The notes under the pieces: generated by a model
The model's input: only the letters and a program-made list of their open reading frames with translations
Database searches by the model: none
What the model was told of the DNA's origin: nothing
Made by a program: the position numbers and the translations under genes
Source: Gautieria morchelliformis
Taxonomy: Eukaryota; Basidiomycota; Agaricomycetes; Gomphales; Gomphaceae
Assembly: GCA_015179125.1 (NCBI GenBank)
Contig: WHVA01000360.1
Location: 1 to 64,000 of the forward strand
Reading direction: 5' to 3'
DNA length: 64,000 nucleotides
Shown: in pieces, positions 55,009 to 64,000 of the stretch
Numbering within the stretch: the first letter of the stretch is position 1
Layout: each line of letters opens with the position of its first letter

Positions 55009-55800
55009 GAAGGTTGGAAATGATCAAAGCAATATGTGTCATAGCTGGTGCTAACCCCGCTTTCCAATGTCTGAATCTCTACACTTCTCTTGCCCTCATG
55101 CACAAAGGGAATATAGTGCATAGGCATGTCAACTCATCCTGAGGAAGGGTTGAAGAAGAGTTCATAGAGATCAAGGTTTCCCCAATCCATGCTGTTGGCA
55201 CTCATCCTGCCAGATTGTCACCTGGTGTGGACCAGTGATGGTGCCCGAATGCTTGGTGACATCTGCATTGGGAATGATGGTGTAGGCGCATGTGTGGGAG
55301 TGGCAGTGAAGCACATGGCACTGGAGGTGATGGCTCAACTGGGAGTATGAAGATGTGATGGTAGTGGTCTGATGAGACGATTGGGGGAAAAGATTCTGTA
55401 TAAGCGCTCAGTGCAGTTGGTGAAATAAACCAGTTCATGACATGGCCCACTTATAAGGGCAACCTGGGCAGATGCTCTACACTGAAGCTCGGCGAACTGG
55501 CAAAGGGGGATCCAAATTAAGATAGAGAACTATATACACGACACAGACATACCTGGCGAAGGGGAATCCAAAGAGAAAACTCTAAGGAACCCTCACCACC
55601 TAACTATGACTATAAGTAAACTCGGGAATGGTAGCCCAATCACCAAATGCCTGAGTTACATAAGCAATCACACCAGCGATAACAGGGCTGGACAGATAAG
55701 GAAGGAATTATGTCAGAAGGGGCTGAAACAGGAAAGGAAATAAACAGAACACAAGACAAAAGGATGCCGAAGGCTAGGAGAAGCTCAGGGGCCACCAATA
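55009..55800. other. No gene identified
   Basis: About 790 bp. The minus strand has a short open stretch near 55202-55450 without recognisable motifs. It may be part of an older element that the LTR-A and LINE entered. Confidence 0.4.
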
Positions 55801-55801
55801 A

Positions 55802-55990
55802 CACGCTGCGATAATGTACACACCATGGTAATGCGCAAGCAGCGATAATACACATGGCAATAATGCACCATCAGCGATAATGCACCCTGCAATAATGTGC
55901 ATTGCGATAATGCACACTGCAATAATGCACACTGCAATAATGTGCATTGTGATAATGTCCATTGCGACAATGCACATTGCAATAAAGCAG
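55802..55990 (+). repeat. Degenerate 15-bp tandem repeat
   Basis: About twelve units like GCAATAATGCACACT or GCGATAATGTGCATT. Unit length divisible by three makes the open frames periodic on both strands (plus: repeated HCNNA/HCDNV; minus: repeated CIIAV/MHIIA), which is why long ORFs appear here; I do not regard them as genes. The LINE inserted at its right edge. Confidence 0.85.
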
Positions 55991-56078
55991 TGTGTGGAAA
56001 AACCGAGGTTCTACTCAAACCACCACAACCTCCAACTTTACCACGCTCACAAAAACACAAAAACCGACGCATCCCAGC

Positions 56079-56575
56079 TGTAGAGGACAGGAATTATAGG
56101 CAGTAGGTATGGACTTGTTGCTCAAAAGAATAGACTAGAAATTAATTCACTCTCTCAGTGAATTTAGTTGTCACTATAAATATATTATACACTACCTAGA
56201 AATTAATTCACTACAGAGGATTTCTAGGTCAATAAATCGAAAGAATGCTAGACTAATTTACTTGCCTCTCTCAGTGAATTTAGTTGTCACTGAGAGAGGG
56301 GGAAATTGTTTCACTGCGCATGTACTACTATCCGGCCCTTTAGCGCCCAAGAGCTCGCGCGTCGAAGTCATTTCAGACTCCGCTGGGTGCAGCCGCTTGT
56401 GAAAGTAGGAATAACAAAATGAAATAGAGAGACAGGGAGTGAGTGGAAAATTTCGAAAATCACCAGAGAAATGGATGCATGATACAAGAACAACATGAGA
56501 AGAAATTGAGCAAGCACACAACAAATTGGATATATTATGCTTGATTATGGTGCAGGAGCATCAATGCACCCAACA
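56079..56575 (+). mobile_element. Solo LTR-C in LINE ORF1
   Basis: Begins TGTAGAGGACAGG, ends GCACCCAACA. Perfect duplication CCAGC at 56074-56078 and 56576-56580. Nearly identical to the copy at 27972-28468, which points to recent insertion of both. Joining the flanks restores the ORF1 frame (RRIPA to IHNQNRPG). Confidence 0.93.
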
Positions 56576-58386
56576 CCAGCAATCCACAATCAGAATAGGC
56601 CAGGACAGCCAAATCCAGAAGCTGTCTCCACGCATCCACCACCCAGAGAAATGCCGGCCCCATCTGGAGCCGGGAACACCAAAAAACAGCCACCCCAGCG
56701 CAGCACGCCAGCAGTCATGGACGGTCACAGTCAAAGCTTACAATCGAGCTCACAGGCTGCCAACAGGACCGATGGGACCAACCTCGGCAATGGAGAAGCG
56801 CGAACCCCAGAGGACGCCCATCAATTCCTACTCAGCAAAAGACTACTCCCGGAGAGGCAATCCATCACCTTCCACAACCTCGCCACGGCACTGCTCCATC
56901 TAGCGGAGGCCCAGGTGTCCATACCGAAAACCACAGCGGAAGGCATAAGGGCGATCGCCACGCTGATGGCAGACTTAGCCGACAGGACGACCATAGCAGA
57001 AGTGGCCACGGCAGTCAAGGAACGGCTGTACAGCATGAATGGAGTATTGGCCCCAGTACTGCAACAGATTGAGGTGGCAACGACATCGATCAGGAACTCT
57101 ACTAGCAGTTTAGCGGGCACCGTTGAAGAATTGAGGCAAGAGAGTGATGGTACAGCACAGCGAATCGTAGAGGCGGTAACAGCACAGGTATCGGTACCAC
57201 CAGCACAAGAGAACGAAAAGACCCCAACCAGCAAGGCCGCACGGTACCCGACATATGCGGCGGCACTAGCGGCCTGTGCAACAAGGCCTGTCAGCTTACA
57301 GTCGAGCACTCTAGCTAGGTGTGACCTGCGAGCCCGACAGATACTAATCGACAAGACCCCAAGCGCTTCGGAGCACCAAATCACAAGAATGTCAGAACCG
57401 GATATACTCAGAAAGGCCAACCAGGCGATCGAGGACATGGAATGGGACGACGACCAAGAAAAACCAAAAGTGGTAGGTGTGCAGAGGTTGCCAAGCAACG
57501 CACTCTATAGACCGAGGAATCAGCAGAACTCCTTCAGGCTTATAAGACCGCCAACGACTTCATCGCCAGATTCAGCGAGACGTCCACACTAAAGCCCAGC
57601 AATTACTCGGTGATCGCTGAGTTTGTACCAATAAGGTATGACCCCGAATCTCGAACGGAGCTAACAGATGTAGAGATCAGCAATGGGTTGGAGAAAGGGG
57701 ATCTCATCTCCGCCCGGTGGATAAAACCGCCGGGAAAGCGCACACTGACCCAATCCACAGCACACATGATTCTCCAGCTCCGCAACCGAATGGCAGTGAA
57801 CACGCTAATCAGATGTGGCCTACTCATATCCGGCACAAGGGTCACGGTCAGGAAGCAACTGCAGGAGGCCAGACGATGCCTCAAGTGTCAAAGAATAGGG
57901 GCCTCTCACATCGCTGCACAGTGCCCCCAAATAGACGATACGTGTGGCACATGTGGAAATGCGGGACACAGGACAACAGAGTGCAGGGTAGTGGACCCTA
58001 AAATCTATAGATGTGTCAATTGTGAGAGCGTAGGACATGCGTCATGGGATCGAGAATGTCCCAGGTTCAAGGAACACACCCAGAGGATCCAAACCAGGTA
58101 CCCGGAAACTAACATGCGCTACTTTCCCTCTAGCAGAGACCCACAGTCGTGGGAAATGTCTACCATGTGCAGGAGCCAGGGCAAGAATATCCAGAGCCAA
58201 CAGCACGCCCTCGATTCCGGCCGGCGGCAGCCAGCACACACCCAGGGCACATGGAGCGCCAACCAACCTACTGGAACCAGCCGCGGGGAGGGCCACCACA
58301 AAGAGAGCAAAGAGGGCGCTCAATCACCCGTGGAGGCCGCACAAGGAGTGCAACATCTATACGCCAGCTATCACTCGACGAATTAG
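56576..58386 (+). pseudogene. LINE ORF1 (gag-like, zinc knuckles)
   Basis: Upstream part begins before the LTR-C, near 56010. The first part to 57592 is hydrophilic with a helical middle (TIAEVATAVKERLYSMNGVL, IEVATTSIRNSTSSLAGTVE). After a frame slip near 57480-57535 the second part holds FIARFSETSTLKPSNYSVIA and three Cys/His knuckles: C-LK-C-QRIGASHIAAQ-C, C-GT-C-GNAG-H-RTTE-C and C-VN-C-ESVG-H-ASWDRE-C. Such proteins bind LINE RNA. The tail is Gln/Arg-rich. A single-base loss could explain the slip. Confidence 0.82.
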
Positions 58387-58404
58387 GCTTCAGCACGACC
58401 CACA

Positions 58405-61400
58405 ATGACAGAACGACCCTTGTCCGCCCCGACCACACCCTCCATGAATAGTACAACCATGCCCAGCAACCTTACGACACTGAATATATGGCAGCAGAAC
58501 CTCAACAAATCCAACGTAGCCCAACAGGACCTCATTAATTCCACGGACCCAAATGTATATGACATCATCTTATTACAGGAACCGTATTTTGATTTTCTAG
58601 GCAATACACGCGCCAACCACCGATGGTACTCCCTAACACCCACAGCACACAGAGACAACCCCAGGAAGTCGAGAGCAACCACCTTCATCAACCGACGACT
58701 GCAATCCAGCACGTGGCAACAAATCAACCTACCATCACAAGACGTAGTAGCAGTAGCAGTACAAACCAATGCCGGCAACATTACGATCTTCAATATATAC
58801 AACGACTGCGAGAACTCTCACAGCCTTCAGGCCGTACAGGAGATCATACAGGAGGACAGACGGGGAGCGAGGATTATCGACCCCTCCAGGATGCTGTGGA
58901 TGGGCGACTTCAATCGTCATCATCTGCTGTGGGATGAAGAACGCAATGCACATTTATGTACAACCGCCAACCTGGACAAAGCGCAGATATTATTGGAATT
59001 ATTAGCGCAGCACGATATGCTCATGGCGCTGCCAAAAGACGTCCCCACCCTATGTGCAACCGCAACCAAAAATCTAACACGGCCAGACAATGTATTTAGC
59101 AGCTCAGCGCTCCTCGACCTCTTCTCACAATGCACCACTTACCCGGCTCTCCAACCTCCCTGCGCTGACCACTTTCCCATTTCTAGCACGATCGATGTTT
59201 CGGTCCCGGCGGTTGAGGAACAGGCTAAAAGGAACTGGCGGCTAGTGGATTGGCCCAAGTTCCGGGAACAACTGTCGAGCCAGCTGGGCACGCTACCTCA
59301 GCCAAAGGAGATCGCAGGAGCAAACGAGATAGAAGAATGACTGACAGCACTCACCACGGCCATCAACACAACGGTCGAGGCCGTTGTCCCATGCACCGTG
59401 CAGTCCCCGTATATCAAAAGATGGTGGACCAAGGATCTCAGCCAGGCAAGGGCGGCGATGCGAAAGGCAGCCAGATATGCGGAACGGGCTCGAAATGACC
59501 CGCAACACCCAACACACCAGGCGTACCGGGACAAGAGGAATGAGTACACAGGACTAATACGGGCGACCAAACGAGAGTTCTGGGTAGAGTGGCTGCAGAA
59601 TGCAGATGAGACCACGGTATGGACGGCAAGCCGTCTGGTCTCAGGGCCATCAACCGACGGAGCACGCACGAGGATCCCACCGCTCAAGGTCACAGGCGAC
59701 GATGGCAGAGAGACCAGAATGACCGACAACGCAGACAAGAGCAAACTCTTATTCAAGCCCTTCTTCCCGTCACAAGGGGTACAGACACACCAGGAGCCCG
59801 ACGCAGCTTTCCCGGACCCGGTGTTTGAATACGCACCTATCACAGATTTGCAGATACTACGTGTGATCGGAAAGATGAGCCCATATAAAGCTGCCGGCCC
59901 ATCAGGACTCTCGAACACGGTACTAACACATTGCGCAGACCTACTTACTCCCCACCTAGGATGCATCTATCGTGCCACCCTACACCACAACGCATACCCA
60001 CAGCAGTGGAGGACCACAACTGTCGCTGCTCTGCAAAAGCCGGGAAAGCCAGACTACCCAGTAGCTAAGGCATACCGCCCCATAACCCTGATGGAAACGC
60101 TGGCCAAGCCGCTATTGGGATGCATAGCTGAAACACTGGCATACTTCGCAGAAAAACTCCAACTGTTACCATCCACCAACTCCGGAGGGCGAGCGGGGCG
60201 AAACACCGTGGATGCGCTGCACCTAACAGTGGACTTCATAAAAGATCAGTGGAGGAAAGGGAAGGTAGTCTTGGCATTGTTCCTAGATGTCAAGGGGGCG
60301 TTCCCGAGTGTAGCGGTAGAAAGGCTGATCTATGACATGCGTATGAAAGGAGTGCCCCAACAGTATACTAACTGGGTACAAAACAGGCTTCGGGGACGAA
60401 GAACAAGAATCCAGTTTGACGACTTCACATCTGACCCCCTGGACATCGACAATGGATGCGACCAGGGCGACCCGATCTCAGTAGTACTATATCACTTCTA
60501 CAACGCAGGGCTAATAGAAGTGGCAAGACAGAGCAAAGGAGAGCTGGCTCCAGCGTTCATCGACGATGTAACCTTCTTGGCCGCGGGGAACACCTTCAGA
60601 CAGACGCATGGAAGGTTGAAGGAAATGATGACGAGAAGGGGAGGGGCGAACGACTGGTCACGGGATCACTATTCCCAATTTGAGGTGGCGAAGATGCAGC
60701 TGATTGACTTTACTAGGAAGAGGGTGAAAGACCCGAAGAAAAAAGGAAAGACGAAGCTCATGCAGGGACGGCCCCTCGACATGGTGGGAAGACCCATAGC
60801 TCCAACACGATCACACAAGTTACTTGGAGTGATACTCGACTGTGAACTACGATTCAAGGAACAAGCAGCTCACGCCACAGCCAAGGGCACAGACTGGGTC
60901 CTACAATTTCGACGACTATCCAAACCATCCGGCGGCATGTCTTATCGCAACATGAGGCACCTCTACCTCAGCATAGCCATTCCCAAAATGCTCTATGCAG
61001 CCAATGTATGGTGCAAGCCAGTTCGCAAAGGCGAAAACGACAGAAAGGCACAGGGAGCGGTGGGATTCACCTCAAAACTCGCCAGAGTACAGAGAATGGC
61101 GTCACTGCACATCACAGGAGCCCTCCGCTCCACGCCCACCGATTTACTTGACGTCCATGCTGACTTATTTCCGATGCAGCTGGCTCTAGATAAATACACC
61201 TACAACGCGACTCTACGCATGCTCACATTACCACCCACGCACCCACTTCATGCGCGCCTGCGCAAGGCAGCACAGCAAGAGAGGAGGCATCGCTCCCCGC
61301 TGCACGAATTACTCCGAGCTCATGACCTAACGCCAGGAACAGTTGAAACTATACGGGTAATGACGCATGAACCAACGTGGGACCCACCTGTGCACACAAC

Positions 61401-62388
61401 CATCGCAAGCGATGAAAAAGAGGCGATCACCCAAGACAAGCAGGACAAGACCTCCATCCAAATCTACTCGGATGGATCAGGCTATGACAGTGGAGTCGGA
61501 GCCGCTGCCGTACTGTATATCAACGGAACGCAACGAAAGACACTGCAGCTGCACCTAGGAACTGACTCAACTCATACGGTCTATGAAGCAGAAGCGGTAG
61601 GGCTCATCCTCGCAGCAACGATGTTACAGGAATTCGACTTCCTAGATGGGGTCTCCATCGCGGTCGACAACCAGGCGCTAATCAAAGGGCTTAACAGTTG
61701 CCACAGCGGCCCAGGGCAGCACCTAACTAACTACTTCCTTAAGCAGATGGGGCAAACAGCACAACGACACCCAGGGGTGCCATTATAAGTCCGTTGGGTA
61801 CCGGGACACAAAGGAGTCAGGGGGAACGAAGAGGCTGATCGATTGGCCAAAGAGGCAGCGAAAGGGTACAGTAGTCCGACCCAATCCCTCCCTAGAAAGT
61901 TACGAGCGCCCTTGCCGAGCAGCAAGTCGGCGCTCAAGATGATACACAAGAAGCGGCTGACAGAAAAAACTAACCAACTTTTTACAGAATCTCCACACTA
62001 CCACAGGTTTCAAAAAGTAGACCTGAGCGCCCCATCAGCTAGCTATCGCAAAATAGCGGGAGCGCTCCCAAGGCAGCAGTCCAGCATCCTCGTACAATTA
62101 AGAACGGGCCACGCACCCCTCCAACGGCACCTGCACAAAATAGGATCCAGCGACACGCCGACATGCCCAGCCTGCAACCATCATGAAGAAACCGTCCGGC
62201 ACTTCCTACTCTCTTGCACAGCGCATGCTCACCACCGCCAGCCTATGATCAACGCCCTAAGACGCAATGCACTCAACTTGGCCAAACTCCTCTCGGACCC
62301 CACCTGTATTGACTATATGTTAGACTACGTGAACGCGACCAAGCGCTTCCGACCCCCACCTCCACCACCTCCACCACCACAGTCGTAG
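58405..62388 (+). pseudogene. LINE ORF2: endonuclease, reverse transcriptase, RNase H
   Basis: One frame of 1327 codons plus stop, with internal TGA at 59338-59340 and TAA at 61786-61788. The endonuclease has WQQNLNKS, ILLQEPYFDF, MLWMGDFNRHH and CADHFPIS. RT has KMSPYKAAGPSGLSNTVL, AYRPITLMETLAK, ALFLDVKGAFPSV, NGCDQGDPISV and the catalytic AFIDDVTFLAAG. RNase H has IQIYSDGSG, VYEAEAVGLILAA, IAVDNQALIKG and, beyond the TAA, RWVPGHKGVRGNEEADRLAK. It ends with C-PA-C-NHHEETVRHFLLS-C. The enzyme nicks target DNA and copies the RNA in place. The two stops are the only lesions I see. Confidence 0.92.
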
Positions 62389-62394
62389 ACCCCC

Positions 62395-62562
62395 ATCCCT
62401 CCTCCACACCCTCCTCGCTCCTCCACACCCTCCCCGCTCCTCCACACCCTCCCCGCTCCTCCACACCCTCCCCGCTCCTCCACACCCTCCCCGCTCCTCC
62501 ACACCCTCCCCGCTCCTCCACACCCTCCCCGCTCCTCCACACCCTCCCCGCTCCTCCACGCC
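62395..62562 (+). repeat. 19-bp minisatellite in the LINE 3' UTR
   Basis: About eight and a half near-identical copies of CTCCTCCACACCCTCCCCG, starting just after the ORF2 stop. The copies are much more alike than those of the other tandem repeats here, so expansion is recent. No spacer-like unique sequence, so it is not a CRISPR. Confidence 0.92.
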
Positions 62563-63091
62563 CCCATCCCAGCACATAGAATAGAATAGACCACACCAAA
62601 CATATGCACCTGCTCAGTACTAACGCTTTTTCTTACACAGGCACCGCATCGCCCAGCTCGTTGACACCCCCTGTATTGCACCCCAGCCGATCACCCCACT
62701 GCGTCTCGCCCACGCCCGCATGACCTCTCGCATAGACCCGCGCCAGAGCCCGCACCTGAGCCCGCCCGATAGCCCTGCCCCTCCAGCCCTCCCCATGCAT
62801 GCAGTCCAGCACCAGGCCGCTTCCTATACCCATTATTATCCTATCAAATGGCCTCTTTTATAGGTAGACATGACTTATTGCGGGCCCTTTCAAACGTGCT
62901 TCAGGATATGCCTGCACACATTATTTATTATCTATTGGTTTACCATACAAATGCTAATTTCAGAGGGATGTTAGACCGGATTAGGTCCTCCCAGCCTTAG
63001 GGCAGATGCTTAGATCCCTGAACACGGTCACTCGCTAGCTATACGTACTGTAATATCTTACATGAGCACGCAACTCAATAGATAAAAATGG

Positions 63092-63120
<29 letters not shown>
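62563..63120 (+). other. LINE 3' untranslated region and poly(A)
   Basis: Contains a cytosine-rich stretch to about 62830, then ordinary sequence, ending in a run of A from about 63096 to 63120. The A run followed by the target duplication marks the 3' end of reverse transcription. Confidence 0.8.
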
Positions 63121-63122
<2 letters not shown>

Positions 63123-63130
63123 AGTGTGTG

Positions 63131-63524
63131 ATTGGTGCTGACACCACTAGTGTCAACTGCTGCTGGACAGTGGTGGCCAGCAGTGAGCACTGGCCGGTGG
63201 CGAACACCACTGTTTAACACTGGACAGTGCTAAAACCTGTGAACTATGTATTACTCAAGCACCCAATGTATCTGGTGAGTGTGGCTGGCAATGTGCAGAA
63301 TCATTGGTTCATGAGTCCCGTATAATAATTGAATTATAAAGTTGTCGTGGGTGTATGTGCCCACAATTACTACTAACATTAGGGTTTAATGGTCCATGGA
63401 TGGAGTGTGAATGGCCGGGTCATTCTCAGGCTCATATAATTCAGGGCCACGCCTTGAGAGCTGGCTGGGGCTTGGCTTGGGCTTGGTTGTGAGTGGGCAA
63501 CATGATTTGAGAGGTGCTGAACTA
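63131..63524. other. No gene; CAGTG-rich stretch
   Basis: Repeated CACTG/CAGTG words between 63120 and 63230. No coding sequence recognised. It is the far flank of the LINE target. Confidence 0.4.
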
Positions 63525-63670
63525 GAAATTCTATGTATTGCAACTATCAACAGGACAACTGGTCTGACCTGCTTCCACTTGCTGAGCTTGCATATAACAA
63601 ATGCTCCCATCGCCATCTCACCTTCTTTGCCAATAAAGCTACCACCTGAACTTACAATCAGTGCCTTTCA
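63525..63670 (+). pseudogene. Gypsy integrase scrap
   Basis: The translation NYQQDNWSDLLPLAELAYN and FFANKATT matches the integrase segment after the catalytic Glu, like NYQQSNWASLLPLAEFAYNN in element B. Flanking sequence is degraded. Confidence 0.75.
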
Positions 63671-63819
63671 GATGTGGATTGGGTGCTGAGTGAAACTGGA
63701 AAGGCCAAATGATTTTAGGACTGAGACTCTTCATTTACTACTGTAGCATTCACTAAATTACATGCCACCACACTTGAAAAAAGTATGGGACACGGTTGCA
63801 TTCACATCCACCCCTTGCC

Positions 63820-64000
63820 TCACCTCCCCATATGAATAAATGGAACCCAACGTTTAAATGATACCCCCTCAGAACGCAACATGGCAACAGCAACATGGAG
63901 GGCTCGGGCAGACTCTCTGGTATCAGGTCCAACAGCTGATGGCTTCTTTCTATAGAGGTATTCATAGAATGCATCAGCAACCTTTGGACCATCCTCATCT
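63820..64000 (-). CDS. C-terminus of a CHAT-domain protein, partial
   Basis: Frame from the right edge to TGA at 63820-63822. It reads DEDGPKVADAFYEYLYRKK, ESARALHVAVAMLRSEGV and SFKRWVPFIHMGR, the typical end of basidiomycete CHAT (caspase-like, HetF-associated) proteins: a second-lobe helix and the WVPFIHxG closure. In these proteins a TPR array like that at 43413-44648 comes first. The catalytic His and Cys lie off-window. Gene intact or not cannot be judged. Confidence 0.82.
   Translation of the reverse strand, partial: DEDGPKVADAFYEYLYRKKPSAVGPDTRESARALHVAVAMLRSEGVSFKRWVPFIHMGR

Larger units (their letters stand above)
55997..63120 (+). mobile_element. Complete Tad-type LINE
   Basis: GCAGTGTGTG occurs just before (55987-55996) and just after the poly(A) tail (63121-63130), a 10-bp target duplication. 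Between them are ORF1 with zinc knuckles, ORF2 with AP endonuclease, reverse transcriptase, RNase H and a C-terminal CCHC-like finger, a 3' untranslated part with a minisatellite, and A25 ending at 63120. Without the solo LTR-C the element is about 6.6 kb. It is full length but has two stops in ORF2 and a frame break in ORF1. The domain order fits the fungal Tad1 clade. Confidence 0.93.

Noticed and set aside
55897-56106. A Cys/His-rich ORF (HCDNAHCNN repeats) as a metal-binding peptide
   Set aside because: The pattern comes from a 15-bp tandem repeat whose length is divisible by three; the frame then runs into the LINE and LTR-C.
62395-62562. CRISPR-like array
   Set aside because: Copies are directly adjacent with no unique spacers, in a eukaryotic LINE 3' UTR. 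It is a minisatellite.

Overview
The window is from a filamentous basidiomycete, most likely an Agaricomycete. Evidence: introns of about 47-75 bases with GT..AG ends, a Tad-type LINE with RNase H, Ty3/gypsy chromoviruses, a CxC5/CxC6 gene of the KDZ-transposon type, a NACHT protein and TPR/CHAT-type proteins. I cannot name the genus. About three quarters of the window is transposon sequence, mostly decayed, around an 11-kb GC-rich island of host genes (about 34-45 kb).

Region 1 (1-18.4 kb) is nested retrotransposons. The first 5.76 kb is a near-perfect palindrome whose arms carry the 3' part of gypsy element A; the rest of A (gag, protease, RT, RNase H, integrase, chromodomain and two accessory ORFs) lies on the minus strand up to an LTR at 13.9-14.1 kb. 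Two solo LTRs of one family (LTR-A) with perfect 5-bp target duplications split its integrase and RT genes. A second decayed gypsy integrase (element E), an LTR-in-LTR nest and a TA-flanked DNA-transposon relic follow.

Region 2 (18.43-32.32 kb) is one old full-length chromovirus (element B, coding on minus), bounded by two LTRs and the target duplication CAAAG. It holds a PIF/Harbinger transposon in its 3' LTR, two LTR-A solo LTRs, one LTR-C and, inside one LTR-A, an LTR-D. It also carries a spliced antisense gene between pol and the 3' LTR.

Region 3 (32.3-45.1 kb) has a rearranged gypsy scrap, then a decaying NACHT gene, a long low-complexity protein gene, the centromeric histone H3 (CENP-A), a divergently transcribed RNase H-fold exonuclease of the Gfd2/YDR514C type, and a TPR-repeat gene.

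Region 4 (45.7-52.3 kb) has three damaged genes of transposon-associated type: a Cys-cluster gene, an RTC4-like gene split by a TA-flanked element, and a CxC5/CxC6 gene. Region 5 (53-63.1 kb) has tandem repeats, another solo LTR-A and a complete Tad-type LINE with a 10-bp target duplication, poly(A) tail and a solo LTR-C in its ORF1. The right edge shows another gypsy scrap and the C-terminus of a CHAT-domain gene.

Most in-frame stops in these relics are TGA, TAG or TAA where Arg or Gln would be expected, which fits C-to-T decay, largely at CpG. Several other breaks are single-base homopolymer differences that could be consensus errors.
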